A stretch of 64,000 bases of DNA from Streptomyces achromogenes (GCF_030816715.1 NZ_JAUSYH010000001.1:8556001-8620000); one strand, 5' to 3'. Shown: positions 41,083-49,323, counted from the first letter of the stretch. Program-made: numbers and translations. The notes: generated by a model from the sequence alone, not told the origin.

Positions 41083-41192
41083 CCCGAAGTCCGCGCGAGC
41101 GTGTCCTCACGTGGTCAAGGGGCGCGGGGGAGGCGGGCCCGCGAAGGATTTTCCCCCTGCGCAGGTCCGGCTCGCATCCGGTGTCCCGCGGG

Positions 41193-41636
41193 TCAGGCGT
41201 CGGCGTTTCCGGGGTGCGGACGGGCCAGCCGGCGGAGCAGATCCACCGCGTCGTCGACGGGCACCGGCTCGAAGAACCGCGCGTCGGCGAGCTCGACGGC
41301 CGCGATCGCGCGGGGGGCCAGTTCGGCGCCGGTGTCGGTGACGCGCAGTCGCTTGGCTCGCGTGTCGGCAGGGTCGGTCTCGCGCTCGATGAGCCCCTTG
41401 TGCTCCAGGGCGCGCAGGACCTGGGATGTCATCTTGACGTCGGTGCCCGCCTGCCGGGCCAGAGCCATCTGGTTGGGGTGCTCGCCCTGGGAGTTGAGCC
41501 ACCAGGTGCAGGCGAGCAGCACGAACTGGACATGGGTGAGCTCGAGGGGGGCGAGCGCTGTGGCGATGTCGCGCTGCCAGCGCAGTGTGGCGTGCCAGAG
41601 CAGCAGTCCCGGGCTGTCCTCGGGGCGGAGCGGCAT
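41193..41636 (-). CDS. MarR family transcriptional regulator
   Basis: The 147-residue protein has the MarR winged helix: LTHVQFVLLACTWWLNSQGE, MALARQAGTDVKMTSQVLRA (recognition helix region), LEHKGLIERETDPADTRAKR (wing with D-x-R) and LRVTDTG. Its ATG overlaps the stop of the SRPBCC gene by 1 bp (TGATG), so the two are translationally coupled. The promoter of the pair contains CAGACTATCT, repeated before the MFS exporter gene, so this regulator is a candidate repressor of both units. Confidence 0.9.
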   Translation of the reverse strand: MPLRPEDSPGLLLWHATLRWQRDIATALAPLELTHVQFVLLACTWWLNSQGEHPNQMALARQAGTDVKMTSQVLRALEHKGLIERETDPADTRAKRLRVTDTGAELAPRAIAAVELADARFFEPVPVDDAVDLLRRLARPHPGNADA

Positions 41637-42052
41637 CAGCGCAGTGCCAGTTCGACCAGCGAGGCCATGGTGTCGGGCCAGTCGGCGGTGATCCCCGGCC
41701 CGATGTGGGCGCCGGCCTCTTCGGCCCCGGGGCCGGTGATCTCCATTCGGTACACGACTCGGACCCGGTCGCGGTCGATCGGGTCGATCCGGTGCGTCGT
41801 GCGGAACAGCAGGTCGTCGAAGCGGGCTTCGTCGACGAACAGTTCGTCCTGCCGGACTTCGGCGATGTGCAGCACGATCGGGTCGTCCCCGGGCGGTGTC
41901 ATCGTGATCCGGGTGCCCGCCGCGAACGGGCCGTTCATCTCGATCTTCTCGATCTCGGCGTTCCAGGCACCCCAGTCGTCGACGTCGGCCCAGAGCCGCC
42001 AGATCGCCTCGGGGGTGGCGCTGGTCTCGACGGCGTGTTCGTACTCCCACAT
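41636..42052 (-). CDS. SRPBCC (START-like) family protein
   Basis: The 138-residue protein reads MWEYEHAVETSATPEAIWRL then WADVDDWGAWNAEIEKIEMN, the usual Bet v 1/SRPBCC opening, with a hydrophobic-ligand cavity fold and the C-terminal helix WPDTMASLVELALR. Such proteins bind or cyclise small hydrophobic molecules. It is coupled to the downstream MarR gene, an arrangement in which the regulator may sense the same ligand. The ATG at 42052 was chosen because upstream sequence is the promoter. Confidence 0.88.
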   Translation of the reverse strand: MWEYEHAVETSATPEAIWRLWADVDDWGAWNAEIEKIEMNGPFAAGTRITMTPPGDDPIVLHIAEVRQDELFVDEARFDDLLFRTTHRIDPIDRDRVRVVYRMEITGPGAEEAGAHIGPGITADWPDTMASLVELALR

Positions 42053-42080
42053 GGGTGCCTCCTCGAAGATGATGTGTCCA

Positions 42081-42090
42081 CAGACTATCT
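42081..42090 (-). promoter_or_regulatory. MarR half-site (AGATAGTCTG) before the SRPBCC-MarR unit
   Basis: On the minus strand AGATAGTCTG lies 29 bp before the SRPBCC start. The identical 10-mer, in the same orientation, lies 56 bp before the MFS exporter start at 44141-44150. Confidence 0.55.
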
Positions 42091-42099
42091 GCGCGAAGA

Positions 42100-42558
42100 T
42101 TAAATGTCCAGGGCGGTCCCGTACAGGCGGGACACCCGGATCACGATGGTCACGCGCCGGTCGGCGAGCGGCTGCTCGCCGGGCGCCGCTTCGTCGGCGG
42201 GGTCGACGATCCGGGCCTCGCCCTCGGCCACGGCGAACGACCACACGTCCGGGCCGCTCACGTGCAGCGAGGTGCGCGGGTCGCGGCGCAGTTGGCGGAC
42301 CTTGAGCCGGTCGGCGGTCGAGGAGACGCGCAGCACGCGCTCCTCGGCGTCCCAGTCGTAGAGGACGGTCGACAGGTGCGGGTGGCCGGTGCTCCTGACG
42401 CTCGCGAGCACCCCGAACTGCTGTTGCGTCAACAGATGCGAGAGCTCCTGAGGGGTGAGCGCTCGGGGGGCCGGGCCGTCGTTCGCGGTGGTTTCGGTGT
42501 TCGTGGCGGTGGGGCCGGTGGGGTCGGTGGTGGTCTGTCCGGCGGAGTGGTCGCTCAT
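42100..42558 (-). CDS. PPOX class F420- or FMN-dependent enzyme
   Basis: The 152-residue protein has a Thr/Ala-rich N-terminal extension of about 30 residues and then the split-barrel fold: FGVLASVRSTGHPHLSTVLY, DWDAEERVLRVSSTADRLKV, RQLRRDPRTSLHVSGPDVWS and AVAEGEARIV. This is typical of small actinobacterial PPOX enzymes using F420 or FMN to reduce varied substrates. It lies 42 bp downstream of the MFS gene on the same strand and is probably co-transcribed with it. Confidence 0.9.
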   Translation of the reverse strand: MSDHSAGQTTTDPTGPTATNTETTANDGPAPRALTPQELSHLLTQQQFGVLASVRSTGHPHLSTVLYDWDAEERVLRVSSTADRLKVRQLRRDPRTSLHVSGPDVWSFAVAEGEARIVDPADEAAPGEQPLADRRVTIVIRVSRLYGTALDI

Positions 42559-42600
42559 GGGGATCGGCCTTTCGGGGAGGGGGTGGTGACGGGTGAGTGG

Positions 42601-44085
42601 TCAGGCGCCTGCCGCGTGGGCGGGAGCCGGTGTGCCGGCGACCGGCTCCGCGGCGGCCTGCGGCCCGGAGCGGCGCAGCATCGTGAACGCGAGGGCGAAG
42701 GCGGCGACGAGGAGCCCCGCTCCCACCGCGAACGCGAGCCGGTAGCCGCCGGTCAGCGCCTCGGCCGTGGTCCGCCCGCCTGCCGTGAGGCTCCGGGTGC
42801 GGGAGGCGGCCAGGGTGGACAGGACCGCGACGCCCAGGGCCATGCCGATCTGCTGGGTGGTGTTGAACAGGCCGGACGCGAGACCGGCGTCCTCCTCGTC
42901 GGCGCCGGACATGGCCAGGACGGTCAACGCCGGCAGTGCGAGGCCGAAGCCCGCGGCGAGCAGCATGGCGGGCAGGAGGTCGACGGCGTAACCGGCCCGC
43001 ACGGGGACGCGGGCGAGAAGGCCGAGGACGCCGATGAGGAGCGCGATGCCCGCCAGCAGGACGTTGCGCTCACCGAAGCGGGCGTTGAGGCGGGCGGAGA
43101 CGCCCAGGGAGACGGCGCCGATGACGGCGGCCGCCGGGAGCATCGCGAGGCCGGTCTCGGCGGCGCCGTATCCGAGCACCTTCTGCAGGTACAGGGCGAC
43201 GAGGATCTGGAAGGAGAAGAGCGCGGCGACCATCAGGATCTGGACCAGATTGGCGGCCGAGACGCTGCGCGAGCGGAAGATCCGCAGCGGCATCAGGGGG
43301 TTCTCGGCGGTGGCCTGACGGGCGAGGAACGCGGCGAGCAGCAGGGCGGCGAGGGCGCCGAAGCCGAGGGTGCGGCCCGAGGACCAGCCGTACTCCTCCA
43401 CCTTGACGACGGTGTAGATGCCGAGCATCAGACCGGTGGTGACCAGAACCGTGCCGAACACGTCAGCGCCCGCCTTGAGGCCCGGACCGGCGTCGCCGGG
43501 CAGGACGCGTACGGCGACCGCGAGCACGGCGACGCCGATCGGCAGGTTGACGAAGAAGATCCAGTGCCAGTCGAGCGCATCGGTGAGGACGCCGCCCAGG
43601 GTCTGCCCGAGGGATGCGCCGGCCGCGCCGGTGAAGCTGAAGACGGCGATGGCCCTGGCGCGCTCCCGGGGCTCGGTGAACAGCGTCACGAGGATGCCCA
43701 GGCTGACGGCGGAGGCCATGGCGCTGCCGATGCCCTGGAGGAAGCGGGCGGCTATCAGCGTCGCGGGGGAGATTGCCGCGCCGGCCAGCAGTGAGGCGGC
43801 GGTGAAGACGGCGGTGCCGGCCAGGAACATGCGCCTGCGGCCGATCAGGTCTCCGAGCCGGCCCGCCAGCAGGAGCAGGCTGCCGAACGCGATGAGGTAG
43901 GCGTTCACGACCCAGCTGAGGCCGCCGGGGGTGAACCCCAGGTCGTCCTGGACGGCCGGCATCGCCACGGTGACGATGGAGCCGTCGAGGACGACCATCA
44001 GCATCCCGGAGGCGACGACGGCGAGGGCGAGCCTGCGTGAGGGCGCTGTGGCGGGTAAGCGGGCGGGGCCGGATGCGGTGGACAT
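42601..44085 (-). CDS. MFS multidrug exporter, DHA2 (14-helix, EmrB/QacA) family
   Basis: The 494-residue protein has about fourteen membrane helices. Diagnostic motifs are LDGSIVTVAMPAVQDDLGFT (helix 1), LAGRLGDLIGRRRMFLAG (motif A), ARFLQGIGSAMASAVSLGIL, and GGVLTDALDWHWIFFVNLPI in helix 5. It probably exports drugs using the proton gradient. Its ATG follows a leader hairpin that sequesters the ribosome-binding site, and a MarR-type operator lies just beyond. A MarR gene is upstream, PPOX and SRPBCC-MarR genes are downstream, all on the minus strand. Confidence 0.94.
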   Translation of the reverse strand: MSTASGPARLPATAPSRRLALAVVASGMLMVVLDGSIVTVAMPAVQDDLGFTPGGLSWVVNAYLIAFGSLLLLAGRLGDLIGRRRMFLAGTAVFTAASLLAGAAISPATLIAARFLQGIGSAMASAVSLGILVTLFTEPRERARAIAVFSFTGAAGASLGQTLGGVLTDALDWHWIFFVNLPIGVAVLAVAVRVLPGDAGPGLKAGADVFGTVLVTTGLMLGIYTVVKVEEYGWSSGRTLGFGALAALLLAAFLARQATAENPLMPLRIFRSRSVSAANLVQILMVAALFSFQILVALYLQKVLGYGAAETGLAMLPAAAVIGAVSLGVSARLNARFGERNVLLAGIALLIGVLGLLARVPVRAGYAVDLLPAMLLAAGFGLALPALTVLAMSGADEEDAGLASGLFNTTQQIGMALGVAVLSTLAASRTRSLTAGGRTTAEALTGGYRLAFAVGAGLLVAAFALAFTMLRRSGPQAAAEPVAGTPAPAHAAGA

Positions 44086-44086
44086 G

Positions 44087-44121
44087 GGTCTCTCCTGTCA
44101 GTCGGTGCGACAGGAGAGACC
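44087..44121 (-). promoter_or_regulatory. 13-bp leader hairpin sequestering the MFS ribosome-binding site
   Basis: On the mRNA sense, ggtctctcctgtc (44121-44109) pairs perfectly with gacaggagagacc (44099-44087) around a 9-nt loop. The 3' arm holds the Shine-Dalgarno aggagag and ends one base before the ATG at 44085. Opening of the stem would be needed for translation. It could also be a protein-binding palindrome. Confidence 0.65.
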
Positions 44122-44126
44122 GTAGC

Positions 44127-44150
44127 AGATAGTTTTGTTGCAGACTATCT
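44127..44150 (-). promoter_or_regulatory. MarR-type operator upstream of the MFS gene
   Basis: agatagt (44127-44133) and actatct (44144-44150) form a 7-bp inverted repeat with a 10-nt spacer. The right arm is part of CAGACTATCT, found again at 42081. Confidence 0.6.
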
Positions 44151-44182
44151 TTTTCGGTCCTGCATTGGCCTCGCCGGGCCGC

Positions 44183-44668
44183 TCACCTGGCCTGGCGCGC
44201 CCGGCGGGCGGTGCGCGGGGCCTCGACGGGGTCCGCCAGACCGTCGTCGACCAGGTGCTTCAGGGCGCGCAGAAGAGCCTCCCTCTCCTCGTCGGCCAGC
44301 GTGGCCAAGGCGTCGCGGTGCACACGGTCGACGATCTCCTGACTCTGCCGGGCGATGCGCGCGCCGTCGTCGGTCACGGCGATGATCCGGGCCCGCCGGT
44401 CCGTGCGGGAAGGGCGGCGCTCGGCCAGGCCCGCCGCCTCCAGGGCGTCCACCGTCACCACCATCGTCGTCTTGTCCATGTCGCCGATGTCGGCGAGCTG
44501 GGCCTGGGTGCGCTCCTCCTCGAGGGCGTGGACGAGCACGCAGTGCATCCGGGAGGTCAGGCCGATCTCGGCGAGAGCGGCCGACATCTTGCTGCGCAGG
44601 ACGTGGCTGGTGTGGTCGAGGAGGAACGACAGGTCCGGTTCGCTGCGTGCGGGCGCCATGGCGGTCAT
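44183..44668 (-). CDS. MarR family transcriptional regulator (second copy)
   Basis: The 161-residue protein starts MTAMAPARSEPDLSFLLDHT. The winged helix shows LTSRMHCVLVHALEEERTQA, QLADIGDMDKTTMVVTVDAL (recognition helix) and EAAGLAERRPSRTDRRARII with the D-R-R wing. It lies 97 bp upstream of the MFS exporter and reads towards it, with an operator-like repeat between. It is a likely local repressor of that exporter, alone or with the MarR at 41193. An in-frame ATG at 44659 is an alternative start. Confidence 0.9.
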   Translation of the reverse strand: MTAMAPARSEPDLSFLLDHTSHVLRSKMSAALAEIGLTSRMHCVLVHALEEERTQAQLADIGDMDKTTMVVTVDALEAAGLAERRPSRTDRRARIIAVTDDGARIARQSQEIVDRVHRDALATLADEEREALLRALKHLVDDGLADPVEAPRTARRARQAR

Positions 44669-44703
44669 GCCTGCCAGGGTAGGGCAACTGGTTCCGAGGC
44701 GGA

Positions 44704-45465
44704 TTATCCGGAAGGGACCTTGCCGGCAGGCGGTGTGCCGGGCGATGTGCGGGCCACGTAGACCGTGTTGGTCGACGTGCCGTCCTGCCGGGCGTTGTCG
44801 AAGACGACGACCTGAGCCGCCGTGTGGGCGAAGACCTCCGAGAGCGCGGACATGAACGGCTCGTCGGGCGGATCGTTCGACCACAGGGCGAACACCCCGC
44901 CGGGACGGAGGTGTGCGGCCAGGGCGCGGAGCCCCGCGGGCCGGTAGAGGGCCGCGTGGCGTGGGTGGAGCACATGGCGTGGGGAGTGGTCGACGTCCAG
45001 CAGGATGGCGTCGAAGCGACGGCCCGGGGCCTCGGGGTCCAGGCCGCGGGGGTCGGCGGCCAGAGCGAAGAAGTCGCCGTGCGTCAGGCGGCAGCGGGCG
45101 TCCGAGGTCAGCCGCGCTCCGAGGGGCACGAGGCGCCGCCGGTGCCAGTCGATGACCTCGGGGAGCGCTTCGATGACGGTCAGCGAGCGGACGCGGGGAT
45201 CGTCCAGGGCCGCCTGGGCGGTGTAGCCGAGCCCGAGTCCGCCGACCGCGACGTCCAGTTCGGGTCCGTCGGCGTCCGGCAGCTCGGCCAGTCCGAGTTC
45301 CGTGAGCGCGATCTCGCCGGCGGTGAAGAGACTGGACATCAGGAACTCATCGCCGAGCTTCACCTCGTACACGTCGTCGCCCGAGACCGGGTGGCGGCGG
45401 CGCCGCAGACTGATCTCGCCGATGGGCGTCGGTCGCCAGTCGATCTCCTCGAAGCGCAGGCCCAT
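44704..45465 (-). CDS. Spermidine-synthase-like methyltransferase-fold protein (SpeE family)
   Basis: The 253-residue protein has an N-terminal strand domain (VYEVKLGDEFLMSSLFTAGE) and a Rossmann-type domain with VAVGGLGLGYTAQAALDD, LTVIEALPEVIDWH (acidic ribose-binding Glu), FDAILLDVDHSPRHVL and LRPGGVFALWSND. This is the SpeE/PMT architecture. The catalytic Asp and polyamine-binding residues cannot be verified, and actinobacterial members are often of unknown role. Three 8-bp direct repeats lie 24 bp upstream of its ATG. It is 35 bp upstream of the second MarR gene. Confidence 0.85.
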   Translation of the reverse strand: MGLRFEEIDWRPTPIGEISLRRRRHPVSGDDVYEVKLGDEFLMSSLFTAGEIALTELGLAELPDADGPELDVAVGGLGLGYTAQAALDDPRVRSLTVIEALPEVIDWHRRRLVPLGARLTSDARCRLTHGDFFALAADPRGLDPEAPGRRFDAILLDVDHSPRHVLHPRHAALYRPAGLRALAAHLRPGGVFALWSNDPPDEPFMSALSEVFAHTAAQVVVFDNARQDGTSTNTVYVARTSPGTPPAGKVPSG

Positions 45466-45488
45466 CCGTTCACCTTTCGGGATTGTGA

Positions 45489-45512
45489 CGTTCTGAAGTT
45501 CTGGCGTTCTGG
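45489..45512 (-). repeat. Three 8-bp direct repeats upstream of the SpeE-like gene
   Basis: On the plus strand the units read cgttctga, agttctgg and cgttctgg (45489-45496, 45497-45504, 45505-45512). They start 24 bp before the start codon, so they lie in the leader or overlap the promoter. Confidence 0.6.
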
Positions 45513-45594
45513 CGAGGCGGCCCGGGCCGGTGGCGACCCGCCCGAAAGCGTCGACGGGCCGCGGTGCGCCGCGGTCGGTACGGCGACGGATGCC

Positions 45595-45618
45595 CCGCTC
45601 CGGCGGGGGAGCGGGGGA
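45595..45618 (-). terminator. Terminator after the RNase J gene
   Basis: ccccgctcc pairs exactly with ggagcgggg across a 6-nt loop, 20 bp beyond the RNase J stop codon. Confidence 0.65.
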
Positions 45619-45637
45619 ACCGGGGTGGCGGGTCCGA

Positions 45638-47323
45638 TCAGGCGTCGATGATGACGGGGATGATCAGCGGCCTGCGGCGGTGCGTGCGGAAGGCCCAGTT
45701 GGCCACGGCGCGGGCGATGAGCTGTTCGAGCTGGTGGGCGTCGCCGACGCCTTCCTGAGCTGCGTTGGCCAGCGTCTTCTCGATGACGGGGATGACCGGC
45801 TCGAAGGTGGCGTCGTCGTGGACGAAGCCCCGGGCCAGGAAGTCGGGAACCTCGGCGAGGGCGCCGGTGTCGGCGTCGACGATGGCGACGACCGTGATGA
45901 CGCCCTCCTGGGCGAGCGTGACCCGGTCCTTGAGGGACGCCTCGGTCGCGCCGCCGACTTCCATGCCGTCCACGTAGACGTTCCCGGCGGGCACCTTGCC
46001 GGTGATCGAGGCACGGCCGTCCACGAGGTCGACGACGACGCCGTCCTCCGCGATGACGACGCGGTCCGGGTCGACGCCGGTGCGGATGGCGAGATCGGCG
46101 TTGGCCCGCAGATGGCGCCACTCACCGTGCACGGGCATGACGTTGCGGGGCTTGACGATGTTGTAGCAGTAGACGAGTTCGCCGGCGCTGGCGTGTCCGG
46201 AGACGTGCACCTTGGCGTTGCCCTTGTGGACGACGTGGGCGCCCCACCGGGTGAGCCCGTTGATCACCCGGTAGATGGCGTTCTCGTTGCCGGGGATGAG
46301 GGAGCTGGCGAGCAGGACGGTGTCGCCCTTGCCGATGCGGATTGCGTGGTCGCGGTTGGCCATCCGCGACAGTGCGGCCATCGGCTCGCCCTGGGAGCCG
46401 GTGCACACCAGGGTGATCTTGTGGTCCGGGAGCTTCTCCAGCTCCTTGGCGTTCACGACCAGACCGGACGGGACCTTCAGATAGCCCAGGTCGCGGGCGA
46501 TGCCCATGTTGCGGACCATCGACCGGCCCACGAAGGCCACCTTGCGGCCGTGCTGGTGTGCGGCGTCCAGGACCTGCTGGATGCGGTGCACATGGCTGGC
46601 GAAGCTGGAGACGATGACGCGGCGCGGCGCGGTGCGCATGACCTGCTCGATCGCGGGGTTCAGCTCACGCTCGGAGGTGGTGAAGCCGGGGACCTCGGCG
46701 TTGGTGGAGTCGGTGAGGAACAGGTCCACGCCCTCCTCGCCGAGGCGGGCGAAGGCGCGCAGGTCCGTGATCCGGTCGTCGAGGGGGAACTGGTCCATCT
46801 TGAAGTCGCCGGTGTGCAGCACCATCCCGGCGCCGGTGCGGATCGCGACGGCGAGACTGTCCGGGATGGAGTGGTTGACCGCGACGAACTCGCAGTCGAA
46901 GGGGCCGAAGCGCCGCCGGTCGCCCTCCCGCACCCGTACCGTGCGCGGCCGGATGCCGTGCTCCTTGAGCTTGGCCTCCAGGAAGGCAAGCGTCAGCTTG
47001 GAACCGACGACGGGGATGTCGCGCCGCTCGCGCAGCAGGTACGGCACGCCGCCGATGTGGTCTTCGTGGCCGTGGGTGAGCACGATGCCCACGATGTCGT
47101 CCAGGCGGTCACGGATCGAGGTGAAGTCCGGCAGGATCACGTCGACGCCGGGCTGGGTCTCCTCGGGGAACAGCACACCGCAGTCGACGATCAACAGCTT
47201 GCCGGCGTGCTCGAAGACGGTCATGTTGCGACCGATTTCGCCCAAGCCGCCCAAGGCGGTGACCCTCAGCCCGCCTTCGGGCAACGGCGGGGCGGCTTTG
47301 AGTTCGGGGTGCGGATGGCTCAT
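45638..47323 (-). CDS. rnj: Ribonuclease J
   Basis: The 561-residue protein is a beta-CASP metallo-beta-lactamase nuclease. THGHEDHIGG (83-92) gives the zinc ligands H-x-H-x-D-H; HTGDFKMDQFP carries the next ligand pair; VSSFASHVHRIQQVLDA and VVDGRASITGKV-type strands belong to the beta-CASP and C-terminal domains. It combines 5'-3' exonuclease and endonuclease activities in RNA maturation and decay. In Streptomyces the housekeeping copy is usually beside dapA; here the neighbours are a SpeE-like gene and NfeD, so this may be a second copy or a rearranged locus. Confidence 0.95.
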   Translation of the reverse strand: MSHPHPELKAAPPLPEGGLRVTALGGLGEIGRNMTVFEHAGKLLIVDCGVLFPEETQPGVDVILPDFTSIRDRLDDIVGIVLTHGHEDHIGGVPYLLRERRDIPVVGSKLTLAFLEAKLKEHGIRPRTVRVREGDRRRFGPFDCEFVAVNHSIPDSLAVAIRTGAGMVLHTGDFKMDQFPLDDRITDLRAFARLGEEGVDLFLTDSTNAEVPGFTTSERELNPAIEQVMRTAPRRVIVSSFASHVHRIQQVLDAAHQHGRKVAFVGRSMVRNMGIARDLGYLKVPSGLVVNAKELEKLPDHKITLVCTGSQGEPMAALSRMANRDHAIRIGKGDTVLLASSLIPGNENAIYRVINGLTRWGAHVVHKGNAKVHVSGHASAGELVYCYNIVKPRNVMPVHGEWRHLRANADLAIRTGVDPDRVVIAEDGVVVDLVDGRASITGKVPAGNVYVDGMEVGGATEASLKDRVTLAQEGVITVVAIVDADTGALAEVPDFLARGFVHDDATFEPVIPVIEKTLANAAQEGVGDAHQLEQLIARAVANWAFRTHRRRPLIIPVIIDA

Positions 47324-47703
47324 GACCTCACGTTACCGAAGAGTCCGCCGGTGTGATCCACCGCCCGCCCTGCACCGCCCTGTCCCGTCCGGCCCGAAGC
47401 GGGGCCCGGTGCCACGCCCCGGCGCGCACGGGTCACCCGTTTCGGAGCCGACGCGGAAAATCGGGCCACCGGCTGACCGTGACCGCGTCCCTTACCGAAA
47501 AGCGGCAATAGCGGAGTGATGTTCCCTGGATGGGTAGAACCCCTGTAATAGGTGTGAAGCGGTCGATCCGGGCGCGTCACGGGCGGCTCACCTCCGACGG
47601 ATCGCAGGGATTGCGTACCCAGGGGTATCTGAGCTGTCCCGTTTCGGGTCCAATGGTGAGAGTCCAGCCCTTTCATGTCCGCACCGGTCAGAAGAGGCAC
47701 GTC
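47324..47703. other. Divergent intergenic region between rnj and the NfeD gene
   Basis: These 380 bases hold two outward promoters by inference. GGGTAT at 47623-47628 resembles a stress-sigma -10 element but no GNNT lies at the right distance. No gene is evident; an in-frame extension of the NfeD frame lacks a plausible start. Confidence 0.55.
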
Positions 47704-48135
47704 ATGGATCCATGGCTGATCTGGTTGATCATCGCAGCGGTTCTGGCTGTGGTGGAGATCTTCACGCTGACCGCGGCGCTCGGCATGCTGAGTGCGGCCG
47801 CGCTGGTCACAGCGGGTTCCGCGGCGGTCGGGCTGCCGCTGCCGTTCCAGTTCGTGGTGTTCACCGTGGTCGCCGCGGCCACGGTGCTGTTCGTACGTCC
47901 CATCGCGCTGCGCCACGTGCTCCAGCCGCAAGTGGCACGGTTCGGCGTGGACGCCCTGATCGGCAAGGCCGCCTTCGTCGTCTCGGACGTGACGGACCGG
48001 GGCGGCAGGGTCCGTATCGACGGCGACGAATGGACGGCCCGCGCCTACGACGAAACGCTGGTGATCCCCGCCGGAAGAACCGTCGACGTCATAGAGATCA
48101 ACGGAGCCACCGCGATCGTCTACCCCCGGGACTGA
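47704..48135 (+). CDS. NfeD family membrane protein
   Basis: The 143-residue protein begins MDPWLIWLIIAAVLAVVEIF and has three membrane helices in its first 75 residues. A C-terminal OB-fold (about 80-143) reads GKAAFVVSDVTDRGGRVRID then DEWTARAYDETLVIPAGRTV, the usual NfeD soluble domain. NfeD proteins are partners of SPFH (slipin/stomatin) proteins in membrane microdomain organisation. An SPFH gene follows 4 bp downstream, confirming the pairing. The ATG was preferred because it opens the first helix and has agaggc upstream. Confidence 0.93.
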   Translation: MDPWLIWLIIAAVLAVVEIFTLTAALGMLSAAALVTAGSAAVGLPLPFQFVVFTVVAAATVLFVRPIALRHVLQPQVARFGVDALIGKAAFVVSDVTDRGGRVRIDGDEWTARAYDETLVIPAGRTVDVIEINGATAIVYPRD

Positions 48136-48139
48136 AACC

Positions 48140-49183
48140 ATGGAAACCTCGGCGTTCTTGATTGCCGGCCTGCTCGTCGCCCTCTTCGCGGTCTTCACCG
48201 TGGTGCGGGCGGTGCGCATCGTGCCCCAGGCACGCGCCCGCAACGTCGAACGGCTCGGCCGCTACCTCCGGACCCTGAATCCCGGCCTCAACTTCGTCAT
48301 CCCGTACATCGACCGCGTGCACGGGGTGATCGACCTGCGGGAACAGGTCGTCTCCTTCAAGCCGCAACCGGTCATCACCGAGGACAACCTGGTCGTCGAG
48401 ATCGACACCGTCCTCTACTTCCAGGTCACGGATCCACGAGCGGCCTTCTACGAGATCGCGAACTTCCTCCAGGCGGTCGAGCAGCTCACCGTCACCACGC
48501 TGCGCAACGTCGTCGGATCCATGGACCTGGAGAAGACGCTCACCTCACGGGACACCATCAACAGCCAGCTCCGAGGCGTGCTGGACGAGGCCACCGGGAA
48601 ATGGGGGCTGAGAGTCAACCGCGTGGAGATCAAGGCCATCGACCCCCCGCAGAGCATCAAGGACGCGATGCAGAAGCAGATGCGGGCCGAGCGGGACAAG
48701 CGGGCCGCGATTCTCGGGGCCGAGGGGCAGCGCCAGTCACAGATACTCACCGCCGAAGGCGACAAGCAGGCCGCCGTCCTGCGCGCGGAGGGCAACCGCA
48801 CCGCCGCGATCCTCCAGGCCGAAGGGCAGTCCCGGGCCATCGACGAGGTGTTCCAGGCCGTGCATCGCAACGACCCCGACCCCAAGCTGCTCGCCTACCA
48901 GTACCTCCAGACGCTGCCCCAGCTCGCGCAGGGTTCGGGCAACAACTTCTGGGTGATCCCCAGTGAGATCACCTCCGCACTCCAGGGTGTGTCCCGCGCC
49001 TTCAGCGAAGTGCTGCCGCCGTCACCGGCCACCCGCGAGAAGCCCGGGGACGACATGGCCGCGCAGGCCGCCGACGACGCGGCACAGGCCGCGGAAGCAG
49101 CTGCCGCGGCCCTCGCCGACGCGGCCAGGGCCGAACGCGGCACCCCGACCTCCGACCCCCTCCCCTCCGAGCCACCTCACTGA
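48140..49183 (+). CDS. SPFH domain protein (paraslipin/QmcA type)
   Basis: The 347-residue protein has one N-terminal membrane helix (about 6-26), an SPFH domain (RIVPQARARNVERLGRYLRT to about 200, including DNLVVEIDTVLYFQVTDPRA), and a helical region full of A-E-G repeats (GAEGQRQSQILTAEGDKQAA). The C-terminus is a long Ala/Asp-rich tail. SPFH proteins form cage-like oligomers at membranes and help protease control and membrane order. The gene follows NfeD by 4 bp, an operon pair found in most bacteria. A 12-bp hairpin terminator follows. Confidence 0.95.
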   Translation: METSAFLIAGLLVALFAVFTVVRAVRIVPQARARNVERLGRYLRTLNPGLNFVIPYIDRVHGVIDLREQVVSFKPQPVITEDNLVVEIDTVLYFQVTDPRAAFYEIANFLQAVEQLTVTTLRNVVGSMDLEKTLTSRDTINSQLRGVLDEATGKWGLRVNRVEIKAIDPPQSIKDAMQKQMRAERDKRAAILGAEGQRQSQILTAEGDKQAAVLRAEGNRTAAILQAEGQSRAIDEVFQAVHRNDPDPKLLAYQYLQTLPQLAQGSGNNFWVIPSEITSALQGVSRAFSEVLPPSPATREKPGDDMAAQAADDAAQAAEAAAAALADAARAERGTPTSDPLPSEPPH

Positions 49184-49294
49184 CGGCGGGGACGCCCGGG
49201 CGGGCCCCGTGCACGAAGACGCCGGCTCCTCGCGGGTCTGAGCAGCCGGCCGGCGGTGGTCAGCTGATGCGCACCGCGCGGCACCACGTGAGGG

Positions 49295-49323
49295 GGCCGC
49301 CCTCGAGGGCTTCGAGGGCGGCC
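49295..49323. terminator. Bidirectional terminator between the SPFH and RNase-like genes
   Basis: ggccgccctcga pairs exactly with tcgagggcggcc across a 5-nt loop, between two convergent stop codons. Confidence 0.75.

Noticed and set aside
47599-47628. GGGTAT before NfeD as a stress-sigma promoter
   Set aside because: No GNNT lies 14-16 bp upstream of it.
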